This document shows positions 24,877 to 31,610 of a stretch of 32,982 nucleotides of DNA, piece after piece. The notes beneath the pieces are model-generated. The model did not search any database, had not been told where the DNA came from, and was given only the letters and a program-made list of their open reading frames with translations. A program made the position numbers and the translations under genes. The stretch's first letter is position 1. Each line of letters opens with the position of its first letter. Where the stretch lies: NCBI GenBank assembly GCA_024639185.1, contig JAHEIW010000040.1:1-32982 (forward strand), given 5' to 3'. This stretch comes from Deltaproteobacteria bacterium. Lineage in GTDB: Bacteria > Desulfobacterota > Desulfobacteria > Desulfobacterales > JAHEIW01.

Positions 24877-27363
24877 GCCGCATTTATTGAACCCGCAGAA
24901 GTGGCAGAGAATACACCCTTCTTCGAAGCTAACCGTCTGGCCGCATTCGGGGCATTTTTCGCCCATCAGGCTATGTTCAGTTTTATGACTGGTAACAGCT
25001 TTTCCAGAAATATATCTGTTATCCAGCACCCGCGCAATGGCATCGGGGATGGACAGCACCAGTCCGCCATTTTGAAAAATCGGATGCTCACCGCCAATTC
25101 CCTTAAGCTGGTCAACGATGTCATTGACTTTAACGCCCGATCTTAAGGCCAATGACGCCAGGCGGCCAATGGCTTCGGTTTTGGCGGTGGTCGAGCGGCC
25201 GGATTTGCCGATGGTGGCAAATACTTCGAAAGGCTGCCCGTCATATTCGGTAACGGTTACATAAAGATGACCGTAACCGGTTTTCATCTTGGTGGTGAAG
25301 CCTTCCAGCGTATCCGGCCTTTTTTTGACGGCTGACAGGAATTTATTGCCGAGTTTTTCTTGGCGTGAAAAAGATAGCACCTGGTTTTCTTTGCTGCCAT
25401 CGCGATAAATCGTCACCCCCTTACAACCCAGTTCATAGGCCAGGTTGTAAACCTTCATAACGTCGTCTTCCGTCGTATCGTGGGGCAAATTAACCGTCTT
25501 TGAAACGGCATTATCGGTATACTTTTGAAAAGCAGCCTGCATGCGAATATGCCACTCCGGTGAAATGTCATGGGCGGTGACAAATATGTGGCGGACTTCT
25601 TTGGGTATCTGTTTGATTTTTCTGATGCTGCCTCTTTTGGCAATTTCATCCATCAATTCGCGGCTGTAGAAACGTTGTTCATTGGCCACTTCTTCAAAAT
25701 ACGGATTGACTTCGAGCAATTTATCGTTGTCCATCACGTTGCGCACAAAGCTCAATGCGAACAGGGGCTCGATGCCGCTGGAGCAGCCGGCAATAATGCT
25801 CAGAGTGCCGGTGGGGGCAATCGTTGTGGTGGTGGCATTGCGCAGTTTGATACCCTGATCCTTGTAGATGCTGTCTTCCCAGTTGGGAAATGCGCCGCGT
25901 TCTTCGGCCAGATTCTGGGAAGCTTCGTGGGCATTATCCTGTATGAAGCGCATGACCGCTTCGGCAGTTTCCAGGGCGTCTTCAGAGTTATAGGGAATTT
26001 TGAGCTGATACAGCATATCGGCGAATCCCATAACACCCAGGCCAATTTTCCGATTGCCATGAACCATCTCATTGATTTCCGGCAGCGGATATCTGGACAT
26101 GTCGATGGTGTTGTCTAAAAAACGCACGGTCCAGCCGATGACTTCCTTTAAGCCTTCAAAATCGATTTTCGGCCCATCACCATTTTCGAGCACAAATTTG
26201 GCCAGGTTGATCGATCCCAGGTTGCAGGCCTCCATGGGCAGCAGTGGCTGTTCGCCGCAGGGGTTGGTGCTTTCGATATCACCGAGTTGCGGTGTGGGAT
26301 TGTCCCTGTTAATGCGATCTAAAAAAATGATACCCGGATCGCCGTTTTTCCAGGCCTGCTTGATCAGGGTTTTATAGACTTCGGCGGCATTTAAGCGATT
26401 AACAGCTTTCTGATCGCGAGGATCAATCAGGTCATAATCTTCCTGTTTATCAATGGCCTCCATAAAATCATCGGAAACCCCCACGGATATATTGAAATTA
26501 TTGAGCTCGCTGTTGTCTTCTTTGCTGAAAATAAATTCCATGATATCCGGGTGGTCCACCCGTAAGATGGCCATATTGGCCCCGCGGCGGGTACCGCCCT
26601 GTTTGACCTGCTCGGTGGCGGTGTTAAAAATCTTCATAAAGGATACCGGTCCTGAGGCCACGCCGCCGGTAGTACCCACAGTGCTGTTTTTGGGGCGCAG
26701 CCGTGAAAACGCGAAACCGGTACCACCGCCGGATTTATGAATCAAGGCGGCATGATGCAGGGCTCCGAAAATGCCTTCCATGCTGTCTTCGACCGGCAGG
26801 ACAAAACAGGCCGCCAGCTGCCCCAGGCGGCGACCGGCATTCATCAGCGTCGGCGAATTGGGCAAAAATAGCGCTTCGGTCATCATGGTATAAAAGGTTT
26901 CCTCCCACTTTTCGACCTGTTGGGCGGAAGGTTTGCCGTATTTTTTTTCGGCCTTGGCGATGTGTCTGGCAACCCGACGAAACATTTGCTCGGGTGTTTC
27001 GATCACTTTGCCTTTGCGGTTTTTTTTCAGGTAGCGTCTTTTTAAAACCCGCGTGGCATTTTCAGAAATATTAATCCGGTTTTTAATAAAAATCGATTTA
27101 TCCAGACGAATCGGTGATGGTTTGGTCAGCCCGAATTCCATTAACTTGGCTTCAATCATTTTTTCGATAAACGAAACCGGGATGGTGCTGATTTCCAGGT
27201 TTGATATTTCTTTGCGCAGGGATCGGCTGATACCCAGGGCCTGATCGCTGTCAATCGGATTTTCGCGGATAAGAATGTCACTGAAAAGCTGATCATCCCA
27301 TGTGTAGGTGCCCAGGTCAAAACTGCCTTCGTTGGTCACTAAAAATTTGCCTTTCTGCCCCAT
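24874..27363 (-). CDS. nrdJ: Adenosylcobalamin-dependent (class II) ribonucleotide reductase
   Basis: An 829-residue enzyme that makes deoxyribonucleotides using a cobalamin radical and no oxygen. Motifs of the catalytic barrel are clear: SPTLMNAGRRLGQLAACFVL, NPCGEQPLLPMEACNLGSIN, the finger-loop region NATTTTIAPTGTLSIIAGCS (glycyl/thiyl chemistry), and TVNLPHDTTEDDV. The C-terminus carries a redox/zinc-ribbon tail with CPECGQ...CILCHFCGFNKCG. The N-terminal extension may hold an allosteric site. The start ATG at 27363 has an AGGAG site. A single nrdJ fits an anaerobe. The region upstream (27364-27760) holds a promoter with a NrdR-box-like site and a structured leader; a MITE sits at the stop codon. 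Confidence 0.96.
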   Translation of the reverse strand: MGQKGKFLVTNEGSFDLGTYTWDDQLFSDILIRENPIDSDQALGISRSLRKEISNLEISTIPVSFIEKMIEAKLMEFGLTKPSPIRLDKSIFIKNRINISENATRVLKRRYLKKNRKGKVIETPEQMFRRVARHIAKAEKKYGKPSAQQVEKWEETFYTMMTEALFLPNSPTLMNAGRRLGQLAACFVLPVEDSMEGIFGALHHAALIHKSGGGTGFAFSRLRPKNSTVGTTGGVASGPVSFMKIFNTATEQVKQGGTRRGANMAILRVDHPDIMEFIFSKEDNSELNNFNISVGVSDDFMEAIDKQEDYDLIDPRDQKAVNRLNAAEVYKTLIKQAWKNGDPGIIFLDRINRDNPTPQLGDIESTNPCGEQPLLPMEACNLGSINLAKFVLENGDGPKIDFEGLKEVIGWTVRFLDNTIDMSRYPLPEINEMVHGNRKIGLGVMGFADMLYQLKIPYNSEDALETAEAVMRFIQDNAHEASQNLAEERGAFPNWEDSIYKDQGIKLRNATTTTIAPTGTLSIIAGCSSGIEPLFALSFVRNVMDNDKLLEVNPYFEEVANEQRFYSRELMDEIAKRGSIRKIKQIPKEVRHIFVTAHDISPEWHIRMQAAFQKYTDNAVSKTVNLPHDTTEDDVMKVYNLAYELGCKGVTIYRDGSKENQVLSFSRQEKLGNKFLSAVKKRPDTLEGFTTKMKTGYGHLYVTVTEYDGQPFEVFATIGKSGRSTTAKTEAIGRLASLALRSGVKVNDIVDQLKGIGGEHPIFQNGGLVLSIPDAIARVLDNRYISGKAVTSHKTEHSLMGEKCPECGQTVSFEEGCILCHFCGFNKCG

Positions 27364-27482
27364 TGCGCTGCTCCTGATTTAAGAAAATGATGTTTAATGG
27401 ATTTCAGTAATTACACCGCTTGTCATATTAATGTTCTGAATAACGCAAAAAAGGATGGCGGCATAAGTGTTGTAGTAAAAAG

Positions 27483-27508
27483 GCGTTCCGCAATCGGAAC
27501 GCTTTTTT
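27483..27508 (-). terminator. Rho-independent terminator (bidirectional)
   Basis: Stem GCGTTCCG-CAAT-CGGAACGC is a perfect 8-bp hairpin with a 4-base loop. On the plus strand it is followed by six T (27503-27508). On the minus strand it is followed by C and five T (27481-27477). It lies about 115 bp upstream of the nrdJ start and downstream of the candidate nrdJ promoter, so on the minus strand it would block or attenuate nrdJ transcription from that promoter. Confidence 0.7.
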
Positions 27509-27527
27509 GACAACCACTATAAAGAAT

Positions 27528-27586
27528 AAAAAACCCCAGCTATCTGGACGATAGCGATTTAACCCTGAATGGCTGTGAGGGGTTTT
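27528..27586 (-). other. Complex hairpin in the nrdJ leader
   Basis: On the minus strand AAAACCCC near 27586-27579 can pair with GGGGTTTT near 27537-27530, and CAGC with GCTG just inside. An inner hairpin GCTATC-N5-GATAGC (27539-27555) overlaps that stem, so the two folds exclude each other. The minus-strand end is GGGG followed by six T (27533-27528), like an intrinsic terminator. Alternative folds with a T-run suggest a switch. Confidence 0.5.
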
Positions 27587-27661
27587 GTTCTATTGAAAAG
27601 ATGCGATCCGGCTAAATGAAAATGGTTTCGGTGTAAAATGAATGGTCATTACCCGTTTAGG

Positions 27662-27683
27662 TTTAGCTCTGGCCAGAGCTAAA
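27662..27683. repeat. Perfect 22-bp palindrome in the nrdJ leader
   Basis: The half TTTAGCTCTGG is followed at once by its exact reverse complement CCAGAGCTAAA, giving a fully symmetric site with no loop. In RNA the two halves would fold as one stem with a tight turn. It may be a stem of the leader structure or a separate dimer-binding operator. It lies about 40-60 bases downstream of the predicted transcription start. Confidence 0.6.
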
Positions 27684-27729
27684 GATCACCCGGTTTTCCG
27701 AATTAGCCTACCATTTAGTGCAGATACCA

Positions 27730-27758
27730 TTTATCTCATACAATATGTTGTATGTCAA
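27730..27758 (-). promoter_or_regulatory. nrdJ promoter with NrdR-box-like operator
   Basis: On the minus strand, TTGACA (27758-27753), a 17-bp spacer and GATAAA (27735-27730) form a good sigma-70 promoter pointing to nrdJ. Between the boxes lies ATACAACATATTGTAT (27753-27738, minus strand), matching 13 of 16 positions of the NrdR-box consensus acaCwAtATaTwGtgt as I recall it. Its arms also form the dyad CATACAA-TATG-TTGTATG at 27737-27754. NrdR is the ATP/dATP-sensing repressor of nucleotide reductase genes, so repression of nrdJ here is a natural reading. Only one box is clear; NrdR usually uses two. Confidence 0.55.
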
Positions 27759-27928
27759 GCGAAATATAGGGCCGTTTTTGCCGATGGCTAGTCATTTATG
27801 GGTCGAAAAATCAGGGTACCCGCAGCAATGATCGCTTAACATTTTTGGGAATACGGGCATCGGATGTTGGATCTAAATGAGTAAAACACAATCAGCATTT
27901 AACAAAAAATAAGAAAAGGAGTTTAAAA

Positions 27929-28048
27929 ATGAATACTTATATACTCTCAGAGAAAATGCGAACCCCGGAGATGGTCGGATCAAGGTACGCTAAGATCGCT
28001 TTTAGAAGCCTTTTGGGCGGTAACACAACGCTCTTTGGCGCGCATTAA
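27929..28048 (+). CDS. Small ORF of 39 codons with a strong ribosome site
   Basis: An ATG at 27929 with AAGGAG eight bases upstream opens a 39-codon frame (MNTYILSEKMRTPEMVGSRY, ending TLFGAH) that closes with TAA at 28048. A strong hairpin follows nine bases later. It is divergent from nrdJ and convergent with the lipoprotein gene. The peptide is basic in its first half, with a glycine-rich end, and has no membrane segment. No family recognised. The surrounding 27760-27928 shows no clear promoter. It could equally be a chance frame. Confidence 0.4.
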   Translation: MNTYILSEKMRTPEMVGSRYAKIAFRSLLGGNTTLFGAH

Positions 28049-28056
28049 AGCAATCA

Positions 28057-28080
28057 GGCAGGGCCTTTTCAAGCCCTGCC
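28057..28080. terminator. Hairpin, probable terminator between convergent genes
   Basis: GGCAGGGC (28057-28064) pairs perfectly with GCCCTGCC (28073-28080) across an 8-base loop. Neither flank has a long T-run (minus side: TGATTGCTTTAATG). It lies nine bases after the 39-codon ORF and about 85 bases beyond the stop of the lipoprotein gene, so it may close either transcript or both. Confidence 0.5.
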
Positions 28081-28165
28081 GATCGTATAAACCCCTTCAT
28101 GTGGAGAGCGGCTGAAAATCGGCCTCGGCTCGGTTCAAAAAAGCATCAGAAACAGTTTGCAGCGC

Positions 28166-28678
28166 TTATTGCCCCTGCTGCTTTTTCCACTCCTGGTAGG
28201 ATTTCCATTCTTTCCACTCCAGGAACTCCTTGTATTCAGCCGCACCCTGTCCTGTTTTTTTCCATTCCTGAAATTCCCGGAATGCCTGTTGTTCTTTTTT
28301 CCATTCCTGAAATTCCTGGAAATCCCGGGCCGCTTCCGGGGTCACCTGGGCTCCTGTGGTTGTCTGGCCGGCCGCCATTTGCGGTGATTCGGCGGCGGTT
28401 TCCGACGCTGTCGATGCGTCCTTATCGGATTTTTCGGAAGCCGCCTTCGAATCTTCTTTAGATTTATCCCCTTTAAACTGCGGGAAAGCCCCACCGCGTT
28501 TGGAGTCATAGACAACCAAAGCGCCTTCTTCTCCGGTCAGCACACCGGGGCCCTTTTTCATTTCACCCGCTGTTTGCTCAAACTCAGCAGGCTGGCCTTT
28601 TGCTCCGCAACCCATCAAAATGGCAGCTGCCAGGCCGATCCCAAATAGCGCCCACAGGATTGTTCTAGCGTTTTGCAT
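28166..28678 (-). CDS. Lipoprotein with a C-terminal tryptophan-containing heptad-like repeat
   Basis: A 170-residue protein with lipobox ILMGC (acylated C24). The middle (about 65-115) is a low-complexity linker rich in lysine, serine, alanine and threonine. The last 50 residues carry five EWK units (at 125, 138, 154, 157 and 163), two of them inside a 13-residue repeat EFQEWKKEQQAFR / EFQEWKKTGQGAA that is mirrored by a 22-bp direct repeat in the DNA (28256-28277 and 28295-28316). It is likely a charged amphipathic helix that could contact peptidoglycan or the porin. Stop-to-start spacing of 14 bp places it directly after the porin gene in the same operon. Function unknown. Confidence 0.8.
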   Translation of the reverse strand: MQNARTILWALFGIGLAAAILMGCGAKGQPAEFEQTAGEMKKGPGVLTGEEGALVVYDSKRGGAFPQFKGDKSKEDSKAASEKSDKDASTASETAAESPQMAAGQTTTGAQVTPEAARDFQEFQEWKKEQQAFREFQEWKKTGQGAAEYKEFLEWKEWKSYQEWKKQQGQ

Positions 28679-28692
28679 GATCCTCTTTCCGT

Positions 28693-29787
28693 TTAGAATT
28701 TCACCCGGCCGCCGACCATGACCGCATGCAGACTTTTGGCATTGCCCACGCCGAGTGGACGCTCGGCGTCATCGCGGTTCAGATCGTGCCAGCGGTAAGA
28801 GCCGTAAAATTCCACGCTTTCCCAGACGTTCCACACCGCAGCAGCGCCGACCGATTTGGCTTTGTCTTTATCGGCACCCACGTTTTTGGAATAGGTATAA
28901 TCGGCTGAAAAGGCCCATTTGCCGAATTTATAACCCACCTTGCCGTAGAGATTATAGGGATCGTTATCTCTGCTGTCGTCACTATAGCGACTACCGCCGG
29001 AGAAAGTCAAATTGATTCCCGAGTTGTGCAGAAAAGAGATCGAGCCGCTGTATTGCTTGAAGGCATCGCGATTGGTGTCTGCCGGCAGCCAGCTGGCTGC
29101 GGCCGCCAGTTTGCCAAAGCCCTGCCATTCATAGGCAAAGCGCCCGGCGATGTCATAGGATTGACCGTTCATGTAACTGCCGGATAAATAAAAGCCAGCG
29201 AATTTGGGCGTATCGTAGCGGATGCGGTCGCGGCGGCTAAAACCGTCATAGTTGGTAAAAGCTGCGCCAATAGTGGTGATGATATTATCATTGCCATCAC
29301 GAAAAGTGAAGCCACCGGCCATATCTTCGATCGAAGAATAGTTGACCACTGTGGTGCCGGACAGGTCCACTTCCGAGGTGCTGTTGGAGGCAGTATCGCC
29401 CTGGCCCAGCCACAACCGGCCAAATTTTTTGTGATTGACGTAAAATTCCATTTTGCGCTCGGTGAAAGAAAGACCGCCGACATCGCCGTTCTCACCAATA
29501 TCGATGCCGGGATCGACTGAAGAATTGGACTCCATCTGCACTTCCCAGACAATGCCGACTCGCCAGTCTTCAGTAAAATCATTACCGCCGGTAAAGCGAA
29601 AACGGGTGGACGAGTTTTCGTTGTCGACAAACTTGACGTCGCTGTTATTGCCGTTGTCCCCCCAGAGGACGGCGCGGTTGATCTGGCCGGAAATTTTAAA
29701 ATCCACCGCCTGAGCCGCTGGTAGAATCAGCAAAACGGCAAGGGCGATTGTCGATGCAATAAGGCCTATTTGCGTAAATTTCTTCAT
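28693..29787 (-). CDS. Outer-membrane porin (Gram-negative porin family)
   Basis: A 364-residue porin. A signal peptide runs 1-27 (...PAAQA-VDFKISGQ), and the first strand, FKISGQINRAVLWGDNGNNS, is typical of trimeric general porins of proteobacteria (OmpC/Omp32-like). An SSTRFRFTGGNDFTEDWRVGIVWE strand pair and an RKMEFYVNHKKFGRLWLGQGDTAS stretch follow. Regular amphipathic strands of 9-12 residues continue to a C-terminal aromatic end (VMVGGRVKF). It allows diffusion of small solutes through the outer membrane. The gene is followed after 14 bp by the EWK-repeat lipoprotein gene, so the two are probably co-transcribed. Upstream is a 348-bp gap. Confidence 0.9.
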   Translation of the reverse strand: MKKFTQIGLIASTIALAVLLILPAAQAVDFKISGQINRAVLWGDNGNNSDVKFVDNENSSTRFRFTGGNDFTEDWRVGIVWEVQMESNSSVDPGIDIGENGDVGGLSFTERKMEFYVNHKKFGRLWLGQGDTASNSTSEVDLSGTTVVNYSSIEDMAGGFTFRDGNDNIITTIGAAFTNYDGFSRRDRIRYDTPKFAGFYLSGSYMNGQSYDIAGRFAYEWQGFGKLAAAASWLPADTNRDAFKQYSGSISFLHNSGINLTFSGGSRYSDDSRDNDPYNLYGKVGYKFGKWAFSADYTYSKNVGADKDKAKSVGAAAVWNVWESVEFYGSYRWHDLNRDDAERPLGVGNAKSLHAVMVGGRVKF

Positions 29788-30135
29788 GTTGAATCCCTCC
29801 TTGGATAATAGTGTTTTTAAGCCTAGGTTTTTGATTAAATTTTTAGTTGTCGCTTTTAATCACCTCCCTTCATGGATGGGCAGATAAAAAATAAAAAAGC
29901 AGACCAAAACGATCTTGTGCGGATTCATTTTGTCTGCTTTATATCTTCACCGAATAAGCCCTTCCTTCATCTGATATATAAAACAACACCTGTCGTTTTG
30001 ATCAGCGCAGCCTGCAGGTCGATATGATACAAAACACCACAACACATTGAAATAACAATGGATGATATTAAATCTTGCCTACCATAGGTTTTGAATGAAA
30101 TCAATATGTTTTGCTATTTTAGGTGACCTTTAACG
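29788..30135. other. Gap upstream of the porin gene
   Basis: It is AT-rich and holds the dinB terminator (29896-29940) and the expected porin promoter. A short dyad ACCTG...CAGGT lies at about 29990-30019, near a candidate operator. No ORF worth calling. I cannot place -35 and -10 boxes for the porin with confidence. Confidence 0.4.
29884..29940 (-). terminator. Rho-independent terminator downstream of dinB
   Basis: On the minus strand AAAGCAGA-CAAAA (29940-29928) pairs with TTTTG-TCTGCTTT (29909-29896) around a single bulged base. The stem is followed by a T-rich run TTTTTTATTTTTTA (to 29884). It is 195 bp past the dinB stop and is the first terminator in that direction. Confidence 0.6.
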
Positions 30136-31290
30136 CTAGTCCTTGAGTGTGGCGCGTCGGATGACATCCTTGCCAAACTTTTGGCCAATAGAGTCCAACG
30201 TCTTATCGACCTTTTCCCAGTTGTCTTTGGGCTTTTCTGAGCGCTCAAATAGGCCTATCTGGACCGAGGCGGTGACCGCTGAAAATCCGGTTGTGCCAAC
30301 ACCAATCAGCCGGATTTTTTGGGTGATCTTGAATTCGTCCAATAACCGGGCGGCGTGTTTGTAAATGGTTTTTGATGATTGGGTGGGGATGGCGATGGTG
30401 GTCCTGCGGGTAACCGTTTTAAAGTCCGCATTTTTAATTTTAATGACAATCGTTTTTGCGCGCACCCCTGCCTGTCGCAGCTGCCGGGCGACCTCTGCGG
30501 ACTGGCTTAAAAGGTAGCGTTTCAGCAGTTTGATATCACGCGTGTCGGCTGCCAGTGTGCGTTCACTGCTGATGGATTTATGCGGCGCGTGCGGCGTAAC
30601 CGGCGATTTATCGTTGCCCGATGAAAGCGCACGCAAACGCTGACCGAATTTACCCAGATGCTTATGCAAGGATTTTTCCGGTATCTGCGCAACATCTCCC
30701 AGTGTTCGAATACCCAGCAATTCCAGCTGGCGGACCATTTTCTTACCGACACCCGGTACTTTTTTGATGTCCAGCGACTGAATAAACTGCGGCACCTGAT
30801 CCGGCAAAATGACTGTCAATCCATCGGGTTTCTCCAGGTCGGAGGCAATCTTGGCCATAAATTTATTGGGTGCTACCCCAACAGAACAGGTTAGATGAAC
30901 ACCGTCGTGTATTTTTCTTTTGATTTCGCAGGCGATTTCCTGCGGTTGACCAAACAGGCGCTGGCAGCCGGTTATATCCATGTAGGCTTCATCGATGGAC
31001 ACCGGCTCCACCAATGGAGAAAATTCTTTTAGCAGGGCCATGACTTTTTTAGATACTTCTTTGTAACGGCCCATGCGCGGTGGCACAAAAACGCCATGGG
31101 GACACTTCTGTTTGGCCTGGTAGATGGGCATGGCCGAATGGACACCATAGCGCCTGGCTTCATAGCAGGCGGCCGAAACCACGCCGCGGTTGGAAGTCCC
31201 GCCGACGATAACACATTTATGCTTCAGATGTGGATCGTCCAGTTTTTCCACGGAAGCATAAAAAGCATCCATGTCGATGTGTAAAATCAT
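30136..31290 (-). CDS. dinB: DNA polymerase IV (Y-family translesion polymerase)
   Basis: A 384-residue Y-family polymerase that copies damaged templates. Catalytic motifs are present: ILHIDMDAFYASVE (magnesium aspartate), SAACYEARRYGVHSAMP, PVSIDEAYMDITG (acidic pair) and CSVGVAPNKFMAKIASDLEK, then the helix-hairpin-helix KKVPGVGKKMVRQLELLGI. The little-finger domain begins near SISSERTLAADTRD. Length is normal and it looks intact. It lies alone; the short leader has no strong ribosome site. No SOS (LexA) box was recognised in the 320 bp upstream. Confidence 0.95.
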   Translation of the reverse strand: MILHIDMDAFYASVEKLDDPHLKHKCVIVGGTSNRGVVSAACYEARRYGVHSAMPIYQAKQKCPHGVFVPPRMGRYKEVSKKVMALLKEFSPLVEPVSIDEAYMDITGCQRLFGQPQEIACEIKRKIHDGVHLTCSVGVAPNKFMAKIASDLEKPDGLTVILPDQVPQFIQSLDIKKVPGVGKKMVRQLELLGIRTLGDVAQIPEKSLHKHLGKFGQRLRALSSGNDKSPVTPHAPHKSISSERTLAADTRDIKLLKRYLLSQSAEVARQLRQAGVRAKTIVIKIKNADFKTVTRRTTIAIPTQSSKTIYKHAARLLDEFKITQKIRLIGVGTTGFSAVTASVQIGLFERSEKPKDNWEKVDKTLDSIGQKFGKDVIRRATLKD

Positions 31291-31610
31291 ACGATTTTAG
31301 ATTTTAGAATTTGGATTTTAGATTGCGCAACCCAGATTGAAGAGATTTAGAGTTGCACCATCAAAGCTTTAAGTGTAATGACCGGCGAAAAGTGCTTGCT
31401 ATTTATTACAAAATTGTATTATTTAAATTAATTGTTTACAGATTCGTAAGCGAATATTTTTGTGTTGCAGAATAGTTGGAGCAAAAAAAGCCATACTACC
31501 ACGAAAGCACGAAAACACAAAAACAAAATAAATCAAAATACTTCGTGTTTTTATGGTTAATGAATCTTTTTAATTCCGTCGAAAGCAAAGCTCACTCCAA
31601 GGAAACGAAG
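31291..31610. other. Divergent gap between dinB and the nifA-like gene
   Basis: Direct repeats of GATTTTAGA occur near 31293-31322. An imperfect dispersed-repeat-like stretch (CCACGAAAGCACGAAAACAC at 31499-31518) recurs in inverted form as TTCGTGTTTTTATGG (31542-31556). No ORF is supported. The region must contain promoters for both genes; I cannot fix their boxes, and saw no -24/-12 sigma-54 site. Confidence 0.45.

Larger units (their letters stand above)
27480..27722 (-). promoter_or_regulatory. Structured leader of nrdJ with terminator-like hairpins (possible attenuator)
   Basis: If transcription starts just after the -10 box at 27730-27735, nrdJ mRNA has a leader of about 360 nt. It contains complementary segments GGCTAA and TTAGCC flanking a long hairpin, and the perfect 22-bp palindrome at 27662-27683. 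A paired CCCC...GGGG stem that ends in a T-run follows (27528-27586), and then the intrinsic terminator at 27483-27508. Such a terminator between promoter and gene is what attenuators and riboswitches have. I looked for cobalamin, SAM, TPP, glycine, fluoride and c-di-GMP riboswitch hallmarks and found none. A stand-alone small RNA ended by the terminator is the alternative. Confidence 0.4.

Noticed and set aside
27364..27722. Cobalamin riboswitch upstream of nrdJ
   Set aside because: The B12-box-like conserved stretches expected for that class are not visible; the leader is therefore described as of unknown class.
28099..28461. Plus-strand frames opposite the EWK lipoprotein
   Set aside because: Repeat-driven mirror of the lipoprotein gene, without start signals.
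31499..31556. CRISPR-like or REP-like short repeats in the dinB-nifA gap
   Set aside because: Only one imperfect inverted pair is present with no regular spacing, so no array is called.
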